Of a DNA stretch of 64,000 bases, positions 27,245 through 36,208 are shown in pieces; within the stretch, counting starts at the first letter, position 1; the number at the start of each line of letters is the position of its first letter. The position numbers and the translations under genes were made by a program. The notes under the pieces were generated by a model, which did no database searches, was not told the DNA's origin, and saw only the letters and a list, made by a program, of their open reading frames with translations. Source of the stretch: Aequorivita capsosiphonis DSM 23843 (GTDB lineage Bacteria > Bacteroidota > Bacteroidia > Flavobacteriales > Flavobacteriaceae); contig NZ_KE386849.1 of the NCBI RefSeq assembly GCF_000429125.1, forward strand, positions 220,647 to 284,646, in the 5' to 3' direction.

Positions 27245-28054
27245 AAAATACACTGCCTCAAAAACTGCCAACGGAGCTCTACGGCCAACGTTTAATGAAA
27301 GTTCATCACCATTTATGGTATAATTGTCAGCAAGTTGAAAAATCTTCAGAAATTCGGAATCTTCTACTGCAACATCTGGGCAAATCATCATAGTAGAACC
27401 CATGTTTTTAAAACGAATTCTGTTTCCTTTTTCTAAAGTATAAGATCCTAAAATCGTGTTGCAACCAGCAAAACCAGTTACACGATTATCTTCGCTTTTC
27501 AGCATAAAATAGATTTCTTTCTCTTGGTTTTTAGCCATTTCTACAGGTTTTCCTTCCAAGGTTTTCAGTTTCCAATACTTTTCTACAATAGGTTCGTCAT
27601 TAACAACTCTTTTAAAAATGGCCAAAGGAGCCCTTTTTCCAACATTAAGCTGCAGCATGTCATCATTGATAGTAAAATTGTCGGCTAAATTAAATACCTC
27701 TAAAAACTCAGATTCGTTAAATGCGCTGTCTGGACAAGCCATTCTAGTTGCACCCAAGGCGGAAAAATTAATTCGATTTCCATCTTCTAATGTATAAGTG
27801 CCAAAAAAGTTATTGCAACCTGAAAATCCAGTGATTCGGTTTTCTTTATCATTTAAGGTAAAGCCGATTTCTTTATCATTGTCTTGAAGATCTGAAATGC
27901 TTTTCCCTTCAAGCGTTTCCAGTTTCCAGTAGGATCCTGAAATTTCATTATTTGAAGTGGCATTCTGGTTTTCCATGGTATTGGTGTTTTGGGTAGACCC
28001 ACAACTATAAAGTGTCAATGCTGCAAGAGCGATGGTAAAAAGTTGTACTTTCAT
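27239..28054 (-). CDS. Lipoprotein with two META domains
   Basis: A 271-residue lipoprotein (lipobox YSC, Cys18) with two tandem META/HslJ-like domains, about 41-150 and 158-268. Each has SYWKLETLEGK or KYWKLKTLEGK, a G(F/N)xGCNxxxGxY block, a methionine-cysteine pair (ATRMACPDSAF or STMMICPDVAV), and ends in GKRAPLAIF or GRRAPLAVF. The close likeness suggests an internal duplication. META proteins are linked to stress tolerance in some bacteria, but a molecular role is not known. Single gene; a stem-loop covers its 3' end. Confidence 0.82.
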   Translation of the reverse strand: MKVQLFTIALAALTLYSCGSTQNTNTMENQNATSNNEISGSYWKLETLEGKSISDLQDNDKEIGFTLNDKENRITGFSGCNNFFGTYTLEDGNRINFSALGATRMACPDSAFNESEFLEVFNLADNFTINDDMLQLNVGKRAPLAIFKRVVNDEPIVEKYWKLKTLEGKPVEMAKNQEKEIYFMLKSEDNRVTGFAGCNTILGSYTLEKGNRIRFKNMGSTMMICPDVAVEDSEFLKIFQLADNYTINGDELSLNVGRRAPLAVFEAVYFN

Positions 28055-28246
28055 AATTAAACTATTGTTTTTAGGTTTGGTGAATTTATATTGAAGTGGA
28101 ATCTAATACTTTAATTTCTTAAAGAAGCCTATAGAAAAGCTAAATTAAAGTGAAGGTTTCCCAACTTCATTTTCTCTAAGCCCAGATATGCACAAAGCAA
28201 GCCAAACCTAAAAAACAACAGAATTTACTGGAAATTTAAGATAAAT

Positions 28247-29404
28247 TTAGGCTTTATGGAAGAGCAAATGTGCCAATAGAATAAGTGCAGATAACACCAG
28301 ACCCAATACCGAAACCCCTGTCCATTTATAGGTTTCCCAAGCAAGTGCGCCTAAAGTAGTTCCTAAGGCACCACCGATAAAAAAAGAAACCATATAAACG
28401 GTATTGACCCGATTTCTACCTTCGGGGTTTTTGGAGAAGATAATATTCTGATTGGTAATATGAAGTGCTTGCAAACCTAAATCAACTAGAATAACACCTA
28501 TCACTAAGCCAACAATTGAATTGCCAGAAACTAGAAAAATCACCCAGGAAACAATTAATAAAATCGCAGAAAATATGATTAATTTATTTTTATCGACCTT
28601 ATCATTTAGTTTTCCCACAATGGTCGCTCCCAAGGCACCTGCAATTCCTAAGAGACCAAACAAGCCGGTAATAGTACTACCATAACCAAAATTATCTTCC
28701 ATCAAGAAAACCAAGATCGTCCAAAAAGCACTAAGTCCTGCAAATGCTAATGCGCCGCGCAAGGAAGCAATTCGCAATTCTGGTTCCGTTTTGAAGTAAT
28801 AAAATATAGATTTCAACAAGCTGCCATAGCTGCCTGGAAAATGTGGATTGAGTTTTGGAAGTTTAGCACGAAGGATAAAAAACAAAAACACCATTAATAC
28901 CGCAGCACTGTAATACATTACCCGCCAACCGAATTGTTCCCCTACAAAACCACTAATAACTCTACTTCCCAAGATACCTATTAGCAAGCCGCTCATCACG
29001 ATGCCAATTGCACGACCTCTTCCTTTATCATCGCTCAATTGTGCCGCCATGGGCACAAAGAGCTGTGGAACTGCCGAAGTGAAGCCAATAAAGAAACTAC
29101 TTGCTATCAGCAAAAAAAGTGAATCTGAAAGCGCTGCTGCGATTAATGAAATAATCATCAACAGAAAATCCACTTGTATTATTTTGTGGTTTGAAATTTT
29201 ATCGCCCAACGGAATAATAAAAAGTAAGCCAAAGGCATAACCAAGCTGCGTACTGAGTGCAACATTGCTTACAGCCGCTTCAGAAACGTCATAATCTACG
29301 GCGATTTGATGCAATAAGGGCTGGTTATAGTAGAGGTTGGCTACTATGAGACCAGCCGAAATACTCATTAAATATAAAGTGGAATTGGTAAGTTTTGGAG
29401 TCAT
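28247..29404 (-). CDS. MFS transporter
   Basis: A 385-residue major facilitator with 12 predicted membrane helices. The N-terminal signature LIVANLYYNQPLLHQIA and GLLFIIPLGDK (loop 2-3) are seen in a large group of bacterial drug or sugar efflux permeases. GRGRAIGIVMSGLLIGILGSRV follows in helix 5. The substrate cannot be predicted. The gene begins 29 bases after the hydroxyisourate hydrolase gene on the same strand and may share its transcript. Confidence 0.82.
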   Translation of the reverse strand: MTPKLTNSTLYLMSISAGLIVANLYYNQPLLHQIAVDYDVSEAAVSNVALSTQLGYAFGLLFIIPLGDKISNHKIIQVDFLLMIISLIAAALSDSLFLLIASSFFIGFTSAVPQLFVPMAAQLSDDKGRGRAIGIVMSGLLIGILGSRVISGFVGEQFGWRVMYYSAAVLMVFLFFILRAKLPKLNPHFPGSYGSLLKSIFYYFKTEPELRIASLRGALAFAGLSAFWTILVFLMEDNFGYGSTITGLFGLLGIAGALGATIVGKLNDKVDKNKLIIFSAILLIVSWVIFLVSGNSIVGLVIGVILVDLGLQALHITNQNIIFSKNPEGRNRVNTVYMVSFFIGGALGTTLGALAWETYKWTGVSVLGLVLSALILLAHLLFHKA

Positions 29405-29433
29405 CCTAAAATCTAAAAGGTTTCAATCAAAAA

Positions 29434-29841
29434 TCAACTTCCGCGGTACGTAGAATAACCAAATGCTGAAAGTGTTATTGGTACGTGATAGTGATTTTTA
29501 CCAGTTATTTTAAAGGCGACTTCTACAAAAGGGTAAAAGGTTTCTTTATTTTTCATCTTAAAATAGTCCTCCACCATAAATGTAAATCTATAAATTCCCT
29601 CGTTGTCATTTTCCGATGGAAGAAAGTCATTTACACGACCACTTTCTGAAGTTACTTTTTCAGAGACAAAGTCCCAGATTTTAGTTTCGGGGTTCATTTT
29701 TTCTAATTTTATCGTTACCTCTTCTGCCGGCAAACCTTCGGAAACGTCCAGGATATGCGTAGATAATTGGAATTCCTTTTGTTGTGCGAAACCTGCACTT
29801 GTCGCAAATAACATAATTGCCGCTAATAATAAATTTTTCAT
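29434..29841 (-). CDS. Exported 5-hydroxyisourate hydrolase
   Basis: A 135-residue transthyretin-like protein with the family hallmarks: LSTHILDVSEGLPA near the mature N-terminus and the C-terminal HYHVPITLSAFGYSTYRGS, ending in the YRGS tetrapeptide. HIUase hydrolyses 5-hydroxyisourate from urate oxidation to OHCU. A signal peptide (1-19, ending GFAQ) sends it to the periplasm. No uricase or OHCU decarboxylase gene is visible here. It follows the GlcG/HbpS gene by 5 bases, so both are co-transcribed. A non-urate role of an exported family member is possible. Confidence 0.85.
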   Translation of the reverse strand: MKNLLLAAIMLFATSAGFAQQKEFQLSTHILDVSEGLPAEEVTIKLEKMNPETKIWDFVSEKVTSESGRVNDFLPSENDNEGIYRFTFMVEDYFKMKNKETFYPFVEVAFKITGKNHYHVPITLSAFGYSTYRGS

Positions 29842-29846
29842 CTTTT

Positions 29847-30374
29847 TTATTTGTTTGTGTTTGTTGTTGTTATTCCCATTTCAGGTATTTCTGCCGCCTT
29901 GGCAATCATATCATCATTTTCGGCACTGCCACCACCGGCTATGCCAATACTTCCTACAACATTTCCTTCCCAATAAATTGGTGCTCCACCACTTAACAAT
30001 AATAGTTCTGGCAATGTGTTCAAATTTTGGGAATCGGGATTAGACTGGGCCATTCGCATTAAAGCCAGCGTTCCAGTTTTAGTAGAAAGCGAGGTATATG
30101 CCTTTCTTCGCGCCGCTTCGGTGTTATGGGGACCAATATTCTTTCCTCTTGCACTTAGAATAAATTCACCAGAAGCATCCAAAATTACGATGGTTGCATT
30201 TTTTCCAAGTGATTTGGCTTTATTGCTCGCGTTTTCCAATAGTTGATTAGCGGCCAATAAATTTAGTGTAGGAATTTCATCAATATATTGGTTTGCTTTT
30301 CCAAGCTTTGATGTCTGTGCTATAGCCATTATCGGGAGTAATAATGCGATAATTAAAATGTGTTTTATATTCAT
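29847..30374 (-). CDS. GlcG/HbpS-family heme-binding-like protein
   Basis: A 175-residue protein with a signal peptide (1-19, ending AIAQ) and a GlcG/HbpS (DUF336) domain. Typical blocks are NASNKAKSLGKNATIVILDASGEFIL, RGKNIGPHNTEAARRKAYT, LLLLSGGAPIYWEGNVVGSIGIAGG and AAEIPEMG. HbpS of Streptomyces binds heme outside the cell; other members act as degradation-pathway accessories. It is the first gene of the operon with the HIUase, and possibly the MFS transporter. Confidence 0.8.
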   Translation of the reverse strand: MNIKHILIIALLLPIMAIAQTSKLGKANQYIDEIPTLNLLAANQLLENASNKAKSLGKNATIVILDASGEFILSARGKNIGPHNTEAARRKAYTSLSTKTGTLALMRMAQSNPDSQNLNTLPELLLLSGGAPIYWEGNVVGSIGIAGGGSAENDDMIAKAAEIPEMGITTTNTNK

Positions 30375-30493
30375 TGTTTATATTTTTAGCAAAAATATTA
30401 AACAAAAATATCTCTTAGATTGCGTTTGGGAAAACTTTGTATAAAATAATAGTTTGAGAAACTCAATTGGAATGAAGGGTAAAAATGGTTTTA

Positions 30494-31246
30494 TCAATGA
30501 CTTTGTTGATTCTTTCTCTCGGACTCCTTATCCACAAATTCTTGATGCTGAACCTCTGCTTTATAATCTCTTTTTCTTCCGTAAAGACTTTTAATACCTT
30601 CTGCTTTTCCATAGATAGTAACAACATCACCTGGTAATATCTTAAAGTCTCCATTTGGTGAACCAAAATAATCTTCCCCATCCCGATCTATACCTAGCAC
30701 GGTAATTCCCTCTTTTCTTAAATCCAGGTTTTTTAGGGTTTTATTGGATACCCAATCTCCAGTGTCAATTTTTCGTTCACTCACTCGATAATCATCCTTT
30801 AGGTGGAGTACTGCAGCAAAATCCTGAATATTTAGCTCGGTGTATTTTTCCAACATTCTGCTAATAATTCTAGAGAGACCCCGATCTACCCACTTACTTT
30901 TAATGGCCCAATAAACTATAGCCATACCAACTACAACTATTAATAACCCATATAGTTTTGAAGCCAAGGTATCTGGCAGCACGAAGGTTAAAATAAGAGA
31001 GGACATTACGGTAACAATCCCCGCATTACCAACCAGCATAAGGATATAAATGATTTTACGTCGCAGGGGATGGTTCATTATTTTTTCAGATTCAGCTGTC
31101 GTAAACCCGGCTCCAGTATAAGCGGATCTGGCCTGAAAACGCGCACTTTGTGTAGACAGCCCGGTGTGAACCAAGGCGATAGTTGCAATTTTCGTAATCA
31201 AGGCCGAAAGCGAAACCACCAAAAACAATGTTACTGCTGCGAACAT
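30494..31246 (-). CDS. Membrane protein with TrkA-C (RCK_C) domain
   Basis: A 250-residue protein. Three or four membrane helices (about 2-22, 66-88, 92-112) contain SAYTGAGFTTAESEKIMNHPLRRKI, which resembles the selectivity loop with a G-F-T/S-T of Trk/Ktr potassium channels. A linker leads to a RCK_C domain (about 150-220: GDWVSNKTLKNLDLRKEGITVLGIDRDG, then LPGDVVTIYGKAEGI). The tail is charged. It may control or be part of an ion pathway. No TrkA N-terminal Rossmann domain is present. The family is known in Flavobacteria but uncharacterised. Confidence 0.72.
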   Translation of the reverse strand: MFAAVTLFLVVSLSALITKIATIALVHTGLSTQSARFQARSAYTGAGFTTAESEKIMNHPLRRKIIYILMLVGNAGIVTVMSSLILTFVLPDTLASKLYGLLIVVVGMAIVYWAIKSKWVDRGLSRIISRMLEKYTELNIQDFAAVLHLKDDYRVSERKIDTGDWVSNKTLKNLDLRKEGITVLGIDRDGEDYFGSPNGDFKILPGDVVTIYGKAEGIKSLYGRKRDYKAEVQHQEFVDKESERKNQQSH

Positions 31247-31373
31247 ATACTTTAAAAATTATAATGTGATAAATCTTTGCCGATGCTCCTTATAAAAATA
31301 GTAGATTTTTAAATACGAACCGTGATAAACGTTTTAAAATGAAAGGATAGAGTACCAATATTTCACATATCCA

Positions 31374-31781
31374 CTAATCCCAATTTCGCTTATCTTTCAC
31401 TAGTTTCTCAATTTTTTTAAAGCTTTCTTTATGGATTTTATAATCGGCTGGGCTTAGTAAATCTTTCATATCAGTATTTAAATCATCCACTAAATCATTA
31501 AACTTCGAATTTCTTTCTGCATCGGTGTAGCCATATTTCTTCAAACCTAATCTGGACATTTTATAGGTGTAATAATTCAGAAGTGAAAGATAGTTATCCC
31601 GACCTTCTTGATTTAAATCCATTTGTAATACTTGCTCGTAATGCCACAACTGCAAATAATCCTTGTCCTGTGAAGTAAATATAAGTTCAGTTTCATACGG
31701 ATTTTCATCAGCCGCTTTTTCCTGCGCTTGACTGTTTAAACTGAAGCAAAAAAGTATACTGAAAAGTAGTATGTATTTCAT
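31374..31781 (-). CDS. Unknown exported helical protein
   Basis: A 135-residue protein with a signal peptide (1-19, ending SQAQ) and a mostly helical, charged mature part rich in Tyr, Leu, Asp and Lys (LQLWHYEQVLQMDLNQEGRDNYLSLLNYYTYKMSRLGLKK). I do not recognise the family. It stands alone, with a gap of 127 bp to the gene downstream. Confidence 0.6.
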   Translation of the reverse strand: MKYILLFSILFCFSLNSQAQEKAADENPYETELIFTSQDKDYLQLWHYEQVLQMDLNQEGRDNYLSLLNYYTYKMSRLGLKKYGYTDAERNSKFNDLVDDLNTDMKDLLSPADYKIHKESFKKIEKLVKDKRNWD

Positions 31782-32000
31782 ATTTTAATTTTAAGATGAT
31801 ATAAATTATTAATTAGATTGAGAAATTTTTATAAAAATACTGTAATGATTTGAAAACCTAGGGCTAAGTTTTATTAATTCTATCTCAAAGTTTGAAGGAT
31901 GAGCTTCGAAGGACAAACGAACAACTAAATTTGAAATACGAAATTGGAATCTGGAAAAACCAAAAAATGAGACTTGATGAAATATTTAAGTTCAAACTGT

Positions 32001-32040
32001 CAACTTGTAACCTGTAACTTGAAACTTGCAACTTGCAACC
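32001..32040. repeat. Degenerate 7-bp tandem array (CAACTTG)
   Basis: Units in phase: CAACTTG, TAACCTG, TAACTTG, AAACTTG, CAACTTG, CAACC. It lies 12 bases from the terminator of the M16 gene. Confidence 0.7.
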
Positions 32041-32051
32041 TTTTTAAATAC

Positions 32052-32082
32052 AAAAGGACCGTCATTTAAGACAGTCCTTTTT
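32052..32082 (-). terminator. Terminator of the M16 peptidase gene
   Basis: AAAAGGAC (32052-32059) pairs with GTCCTTTT (32074-32081). An inner GTC/GAC pair follows after one mismatch. The tail on the minus strand is moderately T-rich (TTTTGTATTTAAAAA). It starts 24 bases after the stop at 32106. Confidence 0.65.
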
Positions 32083-32105
32083 ATAAGTATTCTAATTTGC
32101 GATCT

Positions 32106-34892
32106 TTATTTTAAAGGTTTCCCTTCTTGATCCAAAGATCCCGCTTTAATAATTACTAATTTATCGACATCAATATATTTTTTGATGGCTTCATTTACTT
32201 GCTTCAAGGTTACAGCTTCCAACATTGCAGGATATTCATAAATATAGCTGGGTTGCTCACCACGTTCAACAACGGCCAAAATATTAGCCGCCATTCCGCG
32301 AGTCGTGGCAAGTCCAATTTTAAAAGCACCAATCAAACTAGATTTTTTGTCCTTTAATTCGGCAGCAGTGATACCTTTTTCTGACCACTTTTTAAGTTCC
32401 TTTAAAGTTGCTTCTTCTCCTGTTGCGAATAATTCTGGGTTAAATGATGCATTTATAAACCAATATCCGTCTGCAAAAGTATATCCACTTTGACGTGAAG
32501 AAATACCATACGTCAAACCAGCTTCATCACGAACGGTGAGCATCAGCCTTCCTGAGAAACCACCCCCTAAAACACTGTTTCCAATAAGAAATGGAAGGAA
32601 ATCTGCATTGCTACGACGCATTCCAGTATACTGCCCAATAAAAAGATCAGCACTTGGCTTTTCTGGGATACTTACAACTTTTGTAAGGGCATTACCTTTT
32701 TTTACATCGTAATTTTTAGAACTCCTCTTTACACCACCAGACCAATTTTTGAAATTTTTCTCCAATGATTTGTAAACTGGTTTAGTATCTACATCTCCAA
32801 CGAATACAAGGTGCATATCTGCAGGACCAAAATATTTTTTATGAAAGGCCTTTATATCTGCTAATTTCACATCTTTAATATTTTCTATCGTCTTTTCAAT
32901 AGAATTTGAATAGTTAGGATGTCCCTTTGGATATAGACTCTGCGTTAAAGCAATGTTTCCCTGCGTTCCAGGATCTGAAAGACCTGGTTGCATATTTCCT
33001 ATAAATTGTTCCTTTAGCAAATCAAATTCCTTTTCATCAAAAAGTGGATTCCGCAATTCCTCAGCCAAGAGTGCAATTACGGTATCAACATCTTTTGATA
33101 ATGATTTGAAACCTAAGCTTACGTTGTCATTGTCTGAACTCACATAAATATCAACACCCAACTTTTCAAGTTTTTGTGAAAACTGAAATTTGTCGTTTTT
33201 AGTTGTTCCTTTGCTTAACATAGAAGTAGTAAGCGTTGGGATCATTTCGTTGTTCTTACCGTTAAAGAACTCTCCAATTGGAAAACTTCCAGCTACAGTA
33301 ACGTAACCTTTAGCCCCGGTTTTCTTTATAATAACATCAATGCCAGCAACTGTTTTTCTGATGAAATCTTCATTGCCCGGAGTTTCTGTTACAGCTTTAA
33401 TTTCTACTTCTAAAGTAGTTTTAACTTCATTTGAACCATCCACAAACATTTCTGGATTTCTGTAGAAATATTTTCCGTCTGTTTCTGAAGAGCGTTTTGC
33501 CTCGCCTTCCACAGTTTCAGGATTTGATCCGGCTTTCTTCGGAATAAAAAATCCAGTTGTACTTTGGTCAAGCACTAGATATTTATCTGCTACACGTTTA
33601 ACATCGGCAGCAGTAACTTTTGCAAGTTTTTTGCTTTCGTTGATATATTCCGTCCAATCGCCACCAGATATAAACTCTGTCAATTCTGAAGCAATACTTC
33701 CTGAACCATCTCTGCCTAATATAGTCTGCGCGTTTAGATTCGCAATAATCCGATCAATATCTGCTTGAAGAACACCGTCTTTCTTAACCTTTTCAAGAGT
33801 TTCCAAGAGTTTGGTATTCATTTCTTCCGAATCTTTTTCAGGGTTAAAGCCTAAAGTCACAGTAAACAATCCGTTTTCTGCAAATTGTGAAGCTGAAGCA
33901 CCTGCGTAATAAGCAAGACCAGCGTCTACAAATTCTTTATTCAAAACAGAGGAAGGACCATCGCCCAACGCTTTGGCTAAAATAATCAAGGCTGGAATGT
34001 CTTTGTCCAATGTTCCAGGAATTTTATAGGCTACGGTGTTTACACTCGTTTCACCCGCTTTACTTATTTCAATTTTACGAGGACCATATTGTGGTGGCTC
34101 TTCCGTATAAGGTTGTGGAATGACGTGTGATGCTTTTGAAATTTTTCCAAAATAGGTATCTACTAATTTGAAAAGGTTATCTTTCTGGAAATCTCCAACT
34201 ACGGTTAACCACGCATTGTTAGGCCAATAGTAGGTATCGTAAAAATCGCGCAATACTTTCATCGGCATATTTTCGATATCGGAACGCCATCCAATAGTGG
34301 AGTGGTGATAGCCGTGAGCCATATAAGCTGTTGCCCATATTTCTTTAGAAAGTAGTGAATTCGGGTTGTTCTCACCACGTTCAAATTCGTTACGAACAAC
34401 AGTCATTTCGGCTTCTTTATCTTCTTTCAACAAAAGAAGGTTGCGCATTCTGTCCGCTTCAATTTCAATCGCGAGTTCCATTTTGTCGCTTGGGATGGTT
34501 TCGTAATAATTAGTACGGTCATTCCAAGTTGTCGCATTCATCTGCGCGCCATAACGGGTTAATTCAGAATCAATAGATGTACCTTTCTTCTTGTTGAATT
34601 TTTCGGTTCCTTTAAACATTAGGTGTTCCAAAAGGTGTGTAGATCCAGTATTACCCGAAACTTCATATTTGGAACCTACGTCATAAACCATTTGCACATT
34701 TACCACTGGCGCGGCGTTGTCTTGAACCAAAAGTATTTTTAGTCCGTTTGGCGTGTAAAGATATTCTTCAACACCACCCAATTCCTGTACTCTTTCAAAT
34801 TTGGAATTAGTAGTTTGGGCGATTGACGATTGCTGAACTATTAGCAATAAAGCTAAAAGGAACAGTGATTTAAGCGAAAAGATATGTTTCAT
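32106..34892 (-). CDS. M16-family zinc metallopeptidase, fused halves
   Basis: A 928-residue M16 peptidase (PqqL/insulinase-like) with a signal peptide (1-25, ending SIAQ). The N-terminal half carries the inverted zinc motif HLLEH (His86, Glu89, His90) and the third ligand region EMTVVRNEFERGENN. The C-terminal half is the inactive partner domain with GNSVLGGGFSGRLMLTVRDEAGLTYGI. Both halves are on one chain, as in PqqL. It works in the periplasm on peptides or partly unfolded proteins. A terminator upstream (34995-35028) separates it from the SusC-SusD-TlpA operon. Confidence 0.88.
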   Translation of the reverse strand: MKHIFSLKSLFLLALLLIVQQSSIAQTTNSKFERVQELGGVEEYLYTPNGLKILLVQDNAAPVVNVQMVYDVGSKYEVSGNTGSTHLLEHLMFKGTEKFNKKKGTSIDSELTRYGAQMNATTWNDRTNYYETIPSDKMELAIEIEADRMRNLLLLKEDKEAEMTVVRNEFERGENNPNSLLSKEIWATAYMAHGYHHSTIGWRSDIENMPMKVLRDFYDTYYWPNNAWLTVVGDFQKDNLFKLVDTYFGKISKASHVIPQPYTEEPPQYGPRKIEISKAGETSVNTVAYKIPGTLDKDIPALIILAKALGDGPSSVLNKEFVDAGLAYYAGASASQFAENGLFTVTLGFNPEKDSEEMNTKLLETLEKVKKDGVLQADIDRIIANLNAQTILGRDGSGSIASELTEFISGGDWTEYINESKKLAKVTAADVKRVADKYLVLDQSTTGFFIPKKAGSNPETVEGEAKRSSETDGKYFYRNPEMFVDGSNEVKTTLEVEIKAVTETPGNEDFIRKTVAGIDVIIKKTGAKGYVTVAGSFPIGEFFNGKNNEMIPTLTTSMLSKGTTKNDKFQFSQKLEKLGVDIYVSSDNDNVSLGFKSLSKDVDTVIALLAEELRNPLFDEKEFDLLKEQFIGNMQPGLSDPGTQGNIALTQSLYPKGHPNYSNSIEKTIENIKDVKLADIKAFHKKYFGPADMHLVFVGDVDTKPVYKSLEKNFKNWSGGVKRSSKNYDVKKGNALTKVVSIPEKPSADLFIGQYTGMRRSNADFLPFLIGNSVLGGGFSGRLMLTVRDEAGLTYGISSRQSGYTFADGYWFINASFNPELFATGEEATLKELKKWSEKGITAAELKDKKSSLIGAFKIGLATTRGMAANILAVVERGEQPSYIYEYPAMLEAVTLKQVNEAIKKYIDVDKLVIIKAGSLDQEGKPLK

Positions 34893-34994
34893 ATTTATTT
34901 TTTTTAAATGAGATTTTAGACGTGAGTCCCGATAGTATTCGGAATAGATTTTATATGTCTTATTGATGAGCTATAGCTTGCATTATAATTAATT

Positions 34995-35028
34995 AAAAAA
35001 AGGGCCAAAGAGATAATTTCAATGGCCC
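34995..35028 (-). terminator. Terminator of the susCD-tlpA operon
   Basis: GGGCCA (35002-35007) pairs with TGGCCC (35023-35028) around a 15-base loop. On the minus strand a run of seven T residues follows (complement of 34995-35001). It is 80 bases past the stop of the TlpA-like gene (35109). Confidence 0.75.
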
Positions 35029-35039
35029 ATATTTCCGTT

Positions 35040-35078
35040 ATCCCGGGAAAACAAATCAAGGAACAATCCCGGGAAAAC
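35040..35078. repeat. Two direct copies of ATCCCGGGAAAAC
   Basis: Copies at 35040-35052 and 35066-35078, with a 26-base period. Each contains the palindrome TCCCGGGA. They lie between the stop of the TlpA-like gene and its terminator, so they are in its 3' untranslated region. Confidence 0.6.
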
Positions 35079-35108
35079 TAACTAACCAACTAAAAAACAA
35101 ATCAAAAA

Positions 35109-36140
35109 CTATATATTCAATGAATCGAACATTTCAATTAATGCAGGGTCTGATGGACGTGGCGCATCATAGCTCACAATATTTCCTTCAGGATCTAAAA
35201 TGATAAAACGAGGAATACCTTGGATGTAATAATCTTGGATAAATTTTGAATCTATTTCATTATGAGCCAAAAGCTGCGTGCCCATCAATTCTTTATCAAC
35301 AATCATTTTTCTCCATTTGTCCTCGTCTTTTTTACGATCTATAGAAATTCCAACAAACTGAATGTTTTTCCCTTCATATGCCTTTTCAACTTCAATAAGA
35401 TAAGGCATTTCATAAATACAAGGAACACACCAAGTAGCCCAAACATCTATATAAACATACTTTCCTTTAAGGTCTCCAATAGAAGTTGTGCCTCCTTCAT
35501 AATTTAGATAATCTGTAAATTGCGGAGATTCCATTCCTGGACTTAGAGCGGCATTAATCTCCATTTGCTGTAAATGCTGTGCCTGAATATCGTTTTTAAA
35601 TTTTGCGATATTTTCATTTTCTGAAGTAACAAATGCCGGATTCAATTCAGCTTTTTTATTTTCTAAATTGTCATTCAGGTCTTTCACGAACGCGGAAGTC
35701 TTTGCATCGAAGGCGCTGGTTTCAAGCCCAAGATATTCTCTGTAATTTTCGCCCATCAATTCACCGCTTTTCTTTGCTTTATATTTTAGGAAGTTGTTTT
35801 CTTCGGAACCATCTCCATTATAAGAAACCGTTTTGGAAATTTTATTGGCATCAAAATTTAATTCAACATCCATATCATTAGCTAAATAGATATTGAACAC
35901 ATCGTTGTAAACAGCACTGAAATAAGCTGGTTCCTTCAGCTTTAGCGTGTCGCGGAAAGCTCCGTTTTCATCAACTTTAATCACCACATTTTCTGAAGTT
36001 ACTGGGTTGAAAAGTCGAAGACTTTCATTCTCGGTAGGGTTCGTGATTTTACCGTGGATCACGGCGTAGTCCTTTGGCGGTTGTTCCTGCTTACAGGCAG
36101 CGAAAAGACAGATAATTGCAATTAGAAATAAATTTTTCAT
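35109..36140 (-). CDS. TlpA-like disulfide reductase lipoprotein
   Basis: A 343-residue lipoprotein (lipobox LFAAC, Cys16). An N-terminal beta domain (about 25-110, HGKITNPTENESLRL) and a helical linker lead to a thioredoxin domain from about 205, with the active site WCVPC (Cys238, Cys241) and the cis-proline region YYIQGIPRFIILD. It acts on periplasmic disulfides. It is the last gene of the SusC-SusD unit; such TlpA-like proteins are frequent there. A large palindrome (36164-36196) fills the 68-bp gap to susD. Confidence 0.85.
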   Translation of the reverse strand: MKNLFLIAIICLFAACKQEQPPKDYAVIHGKITNPTENESLRLFNPVTSENVVIKVDENGAFRDTLKLKEPAYFSAVYNDVFNIYLANDMDVELNFDANKISKTVSYNGDGSEENNFLKYKAKKSGELMGENYREYLGLETSAFDAKTSAFVKDLNDNLENKKAELNPAFVTSENENIAKFKNDIQAQHLQQMEINAALSPGMESPQFTDYLNYEGGTTSIGDLKGKYVYIDVWATWCVPCIYEMPYLIEVEKAYEGKNIQFVGISIDRKKDEDKWRKMIVDKELMGTQLLAHNEIDSKFIQDYYIQGIPRFIILDPEGNIVSYDAPRPSDPALIEMFDSLNI

Positions 36141-36163
36141 TTGAATGTTTTTTTATGATTATT

Positions 36164-36196
36164 AAACCTGACAGGTTTTTAAAACCTGTCAGGTTT
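36164..36196. repeat. Perfect 16-bp inverted repeat (AAACCTGACAGG)
   Basis: AAACCTGACAGGTTTT (36164-36179) and AAAACCTGTCAGGTTT (36181-36196) are perfectly complementary around a single T. Each arm is also almost palindromic by itself (AACCTG-A-CAGGTT). It is between susD and tlpA, within the operon. I know this word as a common dispersed repeat in flavobacterial genomes. Confidence 0.75.
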
Positions 36197-36208
36197 CAGA
36201 AAATTTAA

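Larger units (their letters stand above)
31782..32105. other. Intergenic region, 324 bp
   Basis: It holds the 7-bp array at 32001-32040 and the terminator at 32052-32081, both on the side of the protease gene. No convincing ORF was found. The rest is AT-rich. Confidence 0.5.
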
